From Sycon ciliatum (taxonomy: Eukaryota; Porifera; Calcarea; Leucosolenida; Sycettidae), in the NCBI RefSeq assembly GCF_964019385.1, contig NC_088655.1, positions 17,536,690 to 17,600,689 of the forward strand: a stretch of DNA of 64,000 bases, written 5' to 3'. The translations under genes were made by a program, and so were the position numbers. The notes under the pieces were generated by a model. The model did not search any database, was not told the DNA's origin, and saw nothing but the letters and a program-made list of their open reading frames with translations. Below, in pieces: positions 54,911 to 64,000 of the stretch. How positions within the stretch are numbered: position 1 is the stretch's first letter; the number at the start of each line of letters is the position of its first letter.

Positions 54911-56571
54911 TTATTCGGCCTCAGACTCTTCTGAAGTATCCTCTTCATCTTCATCGAGATCTTCCACTCTTTGGTCTTGTGAATCTTGCGATTTGCACAT
55001 GCTATATTTACTGCCCGGTTGAGTTTGGGGTGCTTTTCTAAAATTCTTCTTGGACTGTTGATAGTCAAACCAATTCCGGATGGTTTTTGTCCTTACGGCA
55101 AAATTGTTAGCCAACTCGGCTACCTTTTGTGAAGATGGCAAATTCATACGTCAGAACAGCATACTGATCCTCTGAAAATTACTTGCGTGCTCGGCCACTT
55201 CGCAATTTGGTAGTACTTGTATCTCTTGTGGCACTAGCGTTCCTGGCTACGTCATCTAGCCATGCTTTGAATATTGGGTACAACGAATTCATTGTAGCGT
55301 CACAATATATACGTCCTCTAAAATTGTTGATGGAGTGCCCACTGTTTGGAAATTTGGCACCATAGGATATGCAGAGTATGGATGCGAGTCTTTCCTGTGA
55401 AATGTTTGCCCGTTTTCTTGCCGTTTTGATGAATTCGCAGTACGCCTTATGATCATACCTCAATAAATCTGCCTTTGCCTTCAGAGAAGAGTGATCCATT
55501 TTACTTGGTAGTGGGAGATTTGGGGATGATCCGTAATCACTTGTCTGCCAAAGCGAAGTGTTTTCGCTGTTTTGCTGTTGTGATGTACACAAGGGTAAAG
55601 AGGAAGCAATCCCAGGTAAACTAGAAGGCGTATCTCTTTGTGTTTTCAATCACTTTCTATAGGCTGGTGGCGGATATGGGGATGCTGCATAGCGCCTTTT
55701 TCTCTCCGTATGAGAAATATACTCACGGTTTTGCTGTTGTGAGTTACTGACGGCCGAAGAAGAAGCAAATCCCTGTAAAGCAGATGGTGTATCGTGCTGC
55801 GCTGGACTGCTGGCATTCGATATACTTCTATGGTCTTGGGAGCCAGATGCGGATACTGTGTAATTCCTTGTTCTCGAAACAACGGAAACGGTCTCTGAGT
55901 AATGCTGCCACTGGTGATGCTCCTGCTGTGGATTGAGGGAGGAATCATACGAGATGCCTTCTAGTCGCTCTTTTGCTCCATGATGCTGAGTAGGAGTGCT
56001 AGAAGCAATAGCAGGCTGTGTAAGGTAAGAGCCACTGCTGGAACTGGCATATGCCACTCGCTGCAAGCCGGGCGAACGATATACAGATACGGACCCACTT
56101 GCAGATGATGGCTCCGAACCAATGGTCACATCGGGTGCGACGGGTCTGGAAGTGAAGTAGTTTGTTTCGGTTTGAGCTGGCCGGGGGCCCATTCAGCCAA
56201 CGGGCAATTTCTTGATCGTCGTTGGCAACTTGCTTCCAATCCAATGCGATTTCTTCAGCAAAATCTAGCGGTTTGTCTTTGGAGTATTGTCGTGTCTCGA
56301 TCTTTTCCAGCACGGCAGTAAGCCCATTTCGCAGGGAACACGAATCCCAGGGACGTTGATCACAGTTGTGCTCCAGTTCCAGGCTAAATCTTGTTAGACT
56401 ATTCGATGACGTTGGTATGGCCATGGAAGTGTTTGATAGATGACTGAAGTGTGGTAGGGCATTAGTTTCGATCGCAGTGCTGGCTGACGATGTTCTGTTC
56501 TTTGCTGTTGCAGTTGAAGTCTTGAAGCAAGAGGAGACACCGGTCTCAGTTCGTGGTGATTGGTCAGCCAT
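54911..56571 (-). pseudogene. POU-homeodomain gene copy 7, decayed
   Basis: The conserved ATG at 56571 opens a frame that breaks at an extra G near 56187. In the restored phase a TGA at 55650-55652 and a TAA at 55179-55181 interrupt it, the latter just before the homeodomain. A deletion near 55138-55145 then shifts it again within helix 1 or 2. The POU-specific domain is still recognisable between these stops (ANISQERLASI, YGAKF, SINNF, FKAWLDDVA). The recognition helix reads WFDYQQSKK, so positions 50 and 51 are Asp and Tyr and Arg53 is lost, which is not compatible with normal homeodomain contacts. The acidic tail (EESEAE) survives. This is the oldest-looking full-length copy. Confidence 0.88.
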
Positions 56572-56930
56572 ATGAACGTCCTGAAGGATACACGTTATTT
56601 TTACTCTTCAACCGCAACACAATACAATAGATTAATGACAAATTCTGTAACGAGAGAAAATTTTAGAATTTGGTGTTCGAAGAGAACCAACTACAACGAA
56701 TAGAAAGACAGTTGATAAGCAACGGGCTTGAAAGTTGTCTACGCGCATTGAAGACTGTATCCTGGTCTACAGCGTTTTGAACTTCCTCGGGAGAGAATAT
56801 TACTCAGCTTCTGTTGCTAAAGTTATGGCTGAAATAATTAACCACAAGTGAAAGGTGTTCGCTGTTAGTAACACTTGGTAGAAAAGAATCACAATTGGAA
56901 TGTGATAAGATTTCCCACTGAATCATCTCG
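56572..56930 (-). promoter_or_regulatory. Conserved upstream block of POU copy 7
   Basis: Equivalent block with the core near 56844-56877. Stops interrupt the upstream frame. Confidence 0.35.
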
Positions 56931-57159
56931 TCCTTGGAAATTCAGCTATTTGTGCATGCTGAAACGCGACTGTAAGTTCAAGTGATCGTTGTTCTCACGT
57001 GTGCGTATCGCTAAACCATATAATTGTCTAAAACTGTTCATATTTGCACCACTCAGCCTTTCTTTAGTAATTATAGCATTCGTATTCACACTTGTCCAGC
57101 TTGGTACACCTTCAACTATCGTTCGTTCTGTGTACTTGTTACCTATTATAGTCGGTATA

Positions 57160-57271
57160 ATTATTAAAATAAAAATGTCACGGTTCGCGTGAGACTCGGC
57201 TGGAAGCCGAGTTTTCTGCATCCGCTGTGGGAATGCCATCACCCTCTAGGATCGAAAGCGTAGATGCAGCC
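57160..57271 (-). mobile_element. 5'-truncated SINE with target duplication
   Basis: This 112-base piece matches the body of the SINE family, without the tRNA-like head, and ends in an AT-rich tail. It is flanked by the direct repeat gtcggtata (57151-57159 and 57272-57280). The same site is empty in POU copy 2 near 12942. This independent insertion shows that the family moved by target-primed retrotransposition and defines its 3' end. Confidence 0.8.
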
Positions 57272-57534
57272 GTCGGTATACTTCATATATTTCACCTTTA
57301 AGGTTTCTCAAGTCTGGCACCTTTATTCACTTCTATGTGTACGAGGGCACCAGTTGCCCAAGCTGTTTTAGGCTGCCTATCTTTGCGCTACTGGTATCAC
57401 ATTCATTTCCCAGGGCCCTCAAAATCTGTTCTCACCTTCCAGGTGCAATGCTGACTCATTCTGCACTCTGGTGTTTCACGAGGTGTTTGTCACGCTGAAA
57501 ACGGAGGAGAAGAGTGTTACAACTAATATGCCTA

Positions 57535-57863
57535 CAGTCCATTTCACACAAAGATGGGCCCTGGCTCTGGCGAGCTCCCGTATTAGGCGTTTTTCAAGAT
57601 TTTATCGTACACAGTGCGGTGCTCTGAAATTTGAAATTTGAAAAAGTGTCCAAAAAGGGTACCCGAACTGGGGTTCGAACCGTACAATGCACAAACGGCC
57701 TGGATTTTGATTGTTTTTCCCAATTCAGTCTTGGGGCAAAACCTGGCCGAAATTCTATTCTTGCTATGGCTTGCTTTTTGGAGAAATAGACTTCAGAAAC
57801 AAAGTTTGAAGAGGATTACACAGGGGATTGCAGAAAATATTCCATCTTTTTCTGAATGGACTG
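57535..57863. mobile_element. 329-bp MITE, TA-flanked
   Basis: The ends cagtccatttcacacaaaga and, inverted, cagtccattcagaaaaagat are flanked by TA on both sides. The equivalent site in units 3 and 4 is undivided. CAGT ends with a TA duplication indicate the Tc1/mariner group. It also contains a B-box-like ggggttcgaaccg at about 57672, which I do not read as a tRNA. Confidence 0.75.
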
Positions 57864-58419
57864 TAATGCAACAGACTCAGAGGGTAAAGAGGAGAGACGA
57901 AGAGCAACGACGATGAAGAGCCAAGGCTAGAACAGTATCTAACGACCATGCGGCAGGCGGAGTGAATGCCCCACGGGCCTCCCAAGTGTCCCAAACCGTA
58001 GCCGTAACGCATGTGTTTTCCAACACCATACCATAACTGTACCATGGGGAAAAAAACAGTGGCGCGCCTGGCCAGTTTGGTGGTGAGTGAGTTCACGGAG
58101 TGAATGCCCCAGGGGCCTCTCGCGTGACTAGTTGCATTATTGTGTTGGAGGGCTAAGTCTGAACTTTCACCCTTATTTCCAGTACATCTACATGTATACT
58201 GTCATATTGGATAAATCTTGTCTTGTAGAATTCCACATGTGTGTATATTGCTCTGTACTTTTGTGCATTGAGCACTGTACCTTGAACTGCCTTGAACGAC
58301 CTTGTCTGTAATATGTATTTAATATTGACTGAGTACGAGGTCAATATAGGAATAGTATAGAATTTGAATTTGAAGTCGGATGCAGTTTTTCGAGCTCTGA
58401 CCCAAAATCTGTTTTAGAC

Positions 58420-59555
58420 ATGCTGCCTAGCGGGACCCCCTCTCCAGGGGCCGCTGGGAGCAGTGGTGAAGTCAGTGAAGCTATGGAAGCACCCATGGAT
58501 CCGTGGAGAAGACTGAGCGCCAGAGAACTGATGGCCCGGACAGTGGTATTTCCCGCAGTCAAAGATATCAAGCTGGCCACCTACGTGCAGTGCCTGGAAA
58601 AGCATGGAATCGAGGCTGAGGCGATCCTGTCTGTACAGGTAAGCTCCTCCGGGCAGTGCAGAATAACCTTTACGGAATCCTCATTAGCCATTTTGGTGTC
58701 CAAGAACGGCTTCGTGCTCAATGAACGGCATATTTCCCCGGAATGTGTGGCGGGTACCCCCAACGTCCAGCTCCCCATATTCACGATATTCCTGTGTGGG
58801 TGAGTGATGGAGCCGTAGAAGCTGCACTTTCCCAGTACGGTACGGTGCAGGGTGCCATACGACATGGCAGACTCAAAATCCGGGATGGCGTTTTCATTGC
58901 GACAGGAGTGAGGTTTGCCACCTTCAAACTTGGCACAAACAAGACCGTACCATCGTACGTGAAATCACGGGACGGGAAGAGCAATTTCCGCGTGTACCAT
59001 GCTGATCAAACACCCACATGCAGGCTATGCAACAAGCCAGGGCACATCGCCAAGGACTGCCCGGAAAAGACTCAAATAAGCAAATCAACCACCAAGACTT
59101 CGTCCAACAACAGAGCTGTAGACTCATCCTCCGAACATAAAACCAAAAACAACACCAGCCTTCTCTCCACCGAGTCTGAGCGAGCGGAGGTACTTCTCTC
59201 AGACATAGTTGCCAACCGACAAGGTAACCAACAAGGCAAGGAATCTGATAGCGAATCAGACGATGACCATCAGTCAAGCTCCTCCGAGCCAGAAGACTTT
59301 GGTGCTACGCCAAACACCTCAGATCATGAACCGCTGGGGCAAGCAGTAGCATCAAACCAGACCACAAATGTCCACCATCAACACCGACCACCGGCTCAAG
59401 ACTGCAATTTCGATTCATGCGAAGGCGAAGTCAACTTGGGCAACTCCAAGCGTTTGCGCCCGAGTGTCACCCCCGACAGACCTGAGGATAATGGCATGAG
59501 ATCACGGAATCGCAAGAAGAGAAAGCAGCCCCCAGGAAGTGCATCACGGTGCTAG
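58420..59555 (+). pseudogene. LINE ORF1 (nucleic-acid-binding protein), frameshifted
   Basis: ORF1 proteins coat the element RNA. The frame starts at 58420 and is open for about 115 codons. It then shifts near 58775 into the phase that runs to a TAG at 59553-59555. The second part has an RRM-like stretch (VSDGAVEAALSQYGTV, then FATFKL) and one CCHC zinc knuckle, CRLCNKPGHIAKDC, with the spacing C-X2-C-X4-H-X4-C. A charged Ser/Glu-rich tail follows. One frameshift separates it from a full reading frame. Confidence 0.8.
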
Positions 59556-59609
59556 CGGCCTCTCCATCGAATCGAAGAAAAAGAACAAGCCAACAGGAAT
59601 CGATTCGCA

Positions 59610-62600
59610 ATGCCAGTAGTAAGTCACTATACTACTTTGCTAGTCCTTTCATTTCTTTCAATACTCATGCTTAATCCTCACGCCCAATCTTTTCTCCCCC
59701 ACAATGCTACGCAATCAGATCATATTTCATACGATCGCTCTTTCTGCGGGACAAGCAAGTTCAATTTCCTGAGCTTCAACGCTCGCAGCTTGTTCAACAA
59801 AATGGACGAGATTGCGCAAGTAGCCATAGAAAAGAGATCCAGTCTTATCGCCATATGTGAAACTTGGGCAAACCCCCTAGAGCCAGACTCTCTATACGAA
59901 CTCCCCGACTACTCCCTTTATAGGCATGATCGGCAGCACTGTAGAGGCGGAGGAGTCGCCGTGTATGTTCACTCATTCATCCCACACAAACACAAAACAA
60001 ACATCACGATGAGCAACTTAGAATCACTCTGGCTCGAACTTGACCTACCGAATGTATCACTTACAGTCGGATGCTCCTGCCGTCCTCCAAACACAGATCC
60101 GTACACATTCTGCCAACAACTGGAGCCCTGTCTAGGTCTCTGCAACATGAACTCTCCGTTTCTATTGGTAGGAGATCTTAACGCAAAGCACACCTCATGG
60201 CTTCCCACTGATATCACTGATAGAGCTGGCGACCTGCTGAGCTACCTACTAGACACTGCAGGATTAAACCAGCACGTGTCTTTTCCGACCTGTATTTCCA
60301 GAGGCAACTTGAAGTCCTGCCTCGACGTTGTCATCTCCAACGTACCAGAAGAAGACCTATCTGTCACATCGTATCCCCCTGTCGGAGCGTCAGATCATGT
60401 ACTCGTCGGAGGACATGTGTCCCTTGCATGCCCACCACAAGCACCAACACCCCAGCAAAACGTCGAAGCTTGGCGCTGGAACTGGGACCCTGATCGCGTC
60501 GTCGCACTGAAAGAAGCCCTGAGCTCAATGCAGCTTTTGCCACCAGCTGAGGAAATCCCGCAGTTATCAATGACAGACCTCTGGTCGCATTGGCATGACT
60601 CGCTTATCAACACAGCACACTTGTACTGTACTAACTTCGCACCACGACGTACACACCAGACATGCCCAGGTCGGCGACCATGGATGACTCAACAGCTTCT
60701 TTGCAGCATTAAACTCAAGCATCAGCTCTACCGTCAGTATCTCAGAAATCGCAGCGCCGAGAACTGGCTCACATTCGTTACTCAACGCAATAGGACCACA
60801 ACACTACTGAGAGAAGCTAAATCCGCCTTCGTATCCACTACCACGCAAGGCGACGTAACTGGTGTCCCACAGCGAAACCTGTACAAGTTAAGGAAATCAC
60901 TGCGGTCGTCCCCGAAAAAGGAGCTTCCACCTATTTCAGCGAACGAAACAGTGGCTAGATCAGATGGAGAAAAGGCGGAAGCGTTTAACAATTTTTTTCA
61001 TTTCGGAAAGCCAGAAGTCCGTCTCCGGACCAACTGAAGCCGTGCCAGAGATTGGCGTGTCGCGCATCATCGGAAGCGAACTGAAGGAAATCATCACCAC
61101 CCAGGAGGAGGTCAGAAAACTCCTTTCCGCTCTTGATTTTCGGAAGTTGGCTGGGTACGATGGCATCCCGACGAAATTGCTTAAGATCACTGCAGACGAA
61201 ATATCGTGCTCCCTCGCAACACTTTTCAACGAGTCTTTCTCGCGAGGCGAGCAGCCACAGGACTGGCGCGACGCCACTATCAGTCCTCTACACAAGAAAG
61301 CCTCTCGTGCAGAGGTCACCAATTATAGACCAATCTCGCTCCTAAGCGTTGTCAGCAAGGTTCAGGAGAGGATTGTTCACCAACGCCTCTACACCCACAT
61401 TGAGCCCCACCTACCGGCCGACCAATCTGGATTTCGATCTAAGGATAGTACTGAACTACAGCTCTCCCGCCTAGTGCATGAGATTTCCGCCAGCCGAGAT
61501 TCCGGTCAGGCAGTGTCAGCATGCTTCTTTGACTTATCAAAGGCTTTTGACCGAGTCTGGCATGCTGGCCTCCTGGCCAAACTTGAGCACCTTGGTGTCC
61601 GTGGCATTGCCCTTACCTGGCTCACAAGCTACCTGACTCGCCGCCGACAACGCGTCAAGGTTGGCTCCGCTTTGTCATCATGGAAATCCATTCCAGCTGG
61701 AGTACCCCAGGGCTCTGTCCTGGGGCCTCTTCTTTTCCTGGTGTACACGATCGACCTCCCCCCAGCATGTACAAACTCTCACACTAAATGCAGCCAGTTC
61801 GCCGATGACACGGCACTCATCGCGACGCATTACACGAGGGATTTGTCAGCTGCATTCCTCCAACGTGCCGTGGACGCAGCAGGACGATGGTTGAAGGATT
61901 GGCATCTCCTCGTCAACACCACGAAAACCGTCGTCCTTTCCTTCCAACCCCAACACACCATCCACATCACGCTCCACTCGACTCGGCTGCAGCAGGTCCA
62001 CCAACATAGGCACCTTGGTGTTACACTCCAAGACGATTTGCGATGGACCCAACACATCATAGAAACCACCAACAAAAGCCAAAAAACTACTACACCAACT
62101 CCACAAGACACGTGGCACAATGAACGCTTCCAGCCTATTGTTAATATACACAACCTACATCCGACCCGTTCTCGAATATGGCAGCCTTGCCCTCTCGAAC
62201 ACCACACAGCAACAGCGGGACACACTGGAGAGAATTCAACGCCGTGCTATGCGCATCTGCCCTCGGATTCCCCTCTTTGCACCAGTTCACCACAGCTCCC
62301 TCCTCCATCACGCAAAGCTCCCCACCCTTAGCTCACGACTCCTTGTTAAACAAGCCCTACTAGCATGGGACATCCACCACCAAACCTCCCCACCACACCT
62401 GCAACAACCACATCTTGCACCACAACGTCAACACCAACCATACACCCTTCGACAGACAAGGACCTACTCCATCGGACACGCACACACGAACAGGCACCGA
62501 GACTCCCCCATCAACAGTGCCCTCACCCTCTACAACTCACTCCCTATCGACATCACAACCCAACCTCGTAGAAATTCTTTCCGAAACAATGCATCCAGTC

Positions 62601-62650
62601 TTCTTTTGAGCAGTACCTGCTCCTGCTCCGCGCATCCCCCTGGTTTCTGA
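59610..62650 (+). pseudogene. LINE ORF2 (endonuclease and reverse transcriptase), frameshifted
   Basis: ORF2 begins 54 bases after the ORF1 stop. The first 475 codons (59610-61037) hold an APE-type endonuclease: FNARSL near residue 57, the catalytic Glu in CETW at 83-86, GDLN at 188-191 and SDH at 261-263. A frameshift near 60990 moves to the second phase (to 62331), with the reverse transcriptase: NYRPISLL, FFDLSKAFDRVW, GVPQGSVLGPLLF and FADD at 61798-61809. Another shift near 62085 leads to the C-terminal frame ending at 62650. All catalytic motifs are present; only the frame is broken. A hydrophobic first 25 residues is unusual for ORF2 and may reflect an upstream start choice. Confidence 0.85.
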
Positions 62651-64000
62651 TATCTCGAACGTGTAATTAACTATCTCGATCACCCCTGCTAACATTATTG
62701 CCCCGCTTGTTTTTCATGATCCATTGCTTCTTGCCTCCCGGTTAATTTCCATCTAGCTGTTTCTGGCTAGTACCAGTTCTATCGCACTTATTAATCATCC
62801 TTATTGGCGTCACGCCATCGTGGAATAAAAGAATATAGTAATATAGGAAATAAAAGCCGAGTAAAAGACCGAGGCGAAGCCGAGGTTTTTTACAAGGTTT
62901 TTATTTCCTATACTGACCAAGTACGAAGTCAATATTAGATTTATCACGACAAACAGTCCGTATTTCAAATTCCAGAACGATAACCTCATGAATCCCGGTT
63001 TTATGATTGCACAACCGTTGCACCACCACCTACTCATGCAGTGACAATGCTGCACTAGGCACCGTTCAACTGCGCAACCCCATAAGCAGTCAAATATAAG
63101 CAGTCAATATAGCCCTAAGGAGTGAAATATGCAGGAATATTTGACTGCTTAGGTAGGGCAAAAATCTATGTGAGTCAATACTAAGAGAGTGATAATATCA
63201 TTTACAATCTGTAGACAGAGCTATGACAGTCATGTAGTCTTGTACTAGTTTCGGCTCCACAATCCAGTGTGTCGTTACTATAATAGCTTTCGTGTCTGAG
63301 GTTGTTGGTATGTCTGTTGGCTCTGGGTTCCCAGTACTCAGTAGCCAAGGCTGATTGGTAAAGTATATCCAAGTTCAACTCAAGGCACCAGTGCATCTAA
63401 TGTATTCTTCTATGAAAATAGCGTGCTGTCTATACTGGTTACCCCAGGAAGTGTAGGGTGTGCATAGATGCATAGAACTGTCTTGGCCGTTTTATACCGA
63501 TGTACCCCGTGTGGTGGGGACCAGGTGTCCATTAGTGGTCAATTCACATGGCTTCGCCAGTTGTGTGGATTAGACAGTTATCTGGCGCAAGTCCTGATCT
63601 GTCTTATTCAGTTCTCTTTCGCTTTGGTTGCTATAAGAGAAAATCTGTGGGTGCACATCCAGTGCATTTGTTGCAGATTTATGTGCTTCTCTTGCGACGG
63701 GCGTATACATGTTACACGTACATGTACATGTACTGGAAATAAGGGTGACAGTTCAGACTTAGGGCTCTACCACAGTACTGCAAGTAATCACGTGAGAGGC
63801 CCCTGGGGCATTAACTCCGTGAACTCCCTCACAACCAAACTGGCCGGACGTCCCACTGCTGTTGTCTCCATGGTTTACTCGTTCTACAGTTCTGGTATGG
63901 TGTTGGAAACACACACACGTTACGGCCATGCTTGCGGACACTTGAGAGGCCCGTGGGGCATTCACTCCCCCCGCCGCGTAGTCGATAGATCCTGTTTGTC

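Larger units (their letters stand above)
58353..62839 (+). mobile_element. Near-complete two-ORF LINE, CR1/Jockey-like
   Basis: This copy is flanked by the 10-bp direct repeat aatataggaa (58343-58352 and 62840-62849). It has an ORF1 with a zinc knuckle, an ORF2 with endonuclease and reverse transcriptase, and a 3' tail ending in ggaataaaagaatatagt. At least three frameshifts inactivate it. It is inserted inside a small palindrome, which lies inside an X element. Confidence 0.85.
58321..62936. mobile_element. ~119-bp palindromic element split by a LINE
   Basis: Without the LINE and one copy of its target duplication, the left piece (58321-58352) and right piece (62850-62936) form a near-palindrome of about 119 bp. 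The outer arms read aatattgactgagtacgagg and, inverted, aatattgacttcgtacttgg. The centre contains an accgaggcgaagccgaggt stem. It is probably a MITE. Confidence 0.65.
57934..63993. mobile_element. Element X, split by palindrome and LINE
   Basis: The left arm begins at 57934 and the right arm ends at 63993. Between about 58315 and 63190 the core is interrupted by an insertion that contains a small palindrome, which is in turn split by a LINE. Bases 62937-63190 belong to this insertion and hold no gene I recognise. Confidence 0.7.
50990..64000. repeat. Tandem duplication unit 7 (runs to window edge)
   Basis: This unit begins with the 520-bp insert and SINE, then carries a 2.55-kb insertion (51832-54388), decayed POU copy 7, a TA-flanked MITE, and an X element split by a palindrome that contains a LINE. 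It is the most diverged unit. The window ends a few bases beyond the right end of X, so the 3' boundary of the array is not seen. Confidence 0.75.

Noticed and set aside
57660..57690. B-box-like ggggttcgaacc, possible tRNA
   Set aside because: No A-box or cloverleaf around it; it lies inside a TA-flanked MITE.
58743..59555. Retroviral gag, because of the CCHC knuckle
   Set aside because: It is followed by a LINE-type endonuclease and RT with no protease, integrase or LTRs.

Overview
The window is animal nuclear DNA. Its only recognisable host genes carry a POU-specific domain followed by a homeodomain, a pairing known only from Metazoa. The rest is a dense, nested set of eukaryotic transposons: CR1/Jockey-like LINEs, a SINE with a tRNA-like head, long-TIR DNA elements, MITEs and fold-backs. 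I cannot name the species. The divergence of the POU proteins and the transposon load suggest an invertebrate, and that is inference only. I see no rRNA gene, intact tRNA gene, CRISPR array, or prokaryotic or viral signature. Layout: the window is a head-to-tail array of segmental duplications with junctions at about 1, 9433, 30947, 38731 and 50990. A typical unit, read left to right, holds a 520-bp conserved insert, a SINE, a minus-strand POU gene, its conserved upstream block, one long-TIR element (called X here), a second SINE, a GAGCC-terminated transposon, and a POU homeodomain remnant split from its 3' flank by a small MITE. Seven POU genes lie at about 1.4-3.1, 10.8-12.4, 18.0-19.4, 22.6-24.2, 32.3-34.0, 40.1-41.7 and 54.9-56.6 kb. 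Four homeodomain-only remnants lie at 8.7, 30.2, 38.0 and 50.3 kb. All eleven are on the minus strand. State of the genes: three POU genes are intact single-exon reading frames (18.0, 32.3 and 40.1 kb; 466, 558 and 523 codons). One, at 10.8 kb, has a single N-terminal frameshift and keeps a 482-codon frame with both domains. The others carry frameshifts or stops. The proteins share a Ser/Gln-rich N-terminal half with a conserved charged block, a POU-specific domain, a short linker, a homeodomain and an acidic tail. Homeodomain positions 50 and 51 differ between paralogues (A-N, C-H, K-N, D-Y). Block-wise similarity shows that parts have been exchanged between copies. Mobile content: an open LINE frame of 839 codons (14.6-17.3 kb); a near-complete two-ORF LINE with 10-bp target duplications, sitting inside a small palindrome that is itself inside an X element (57.9-64.0 kb); a LINE with an internal deletion (25.0-26.2 kb); a CAGTGGCG-ended element with a 5-bp TSD (4.0-5.7 kb); elements with GAGCC ends and 4-bp TSDs; a TTAA fold-back (49.0-50.1 kb); two perfect long hairpins (42.1-42.6 and 43.4-44.0 kb); and a 59-bp minisatellite (52.4-52.9 kb). 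Paired comparison of units gives empty sites for most insertions, which is the strongest evidence for their boundaries.
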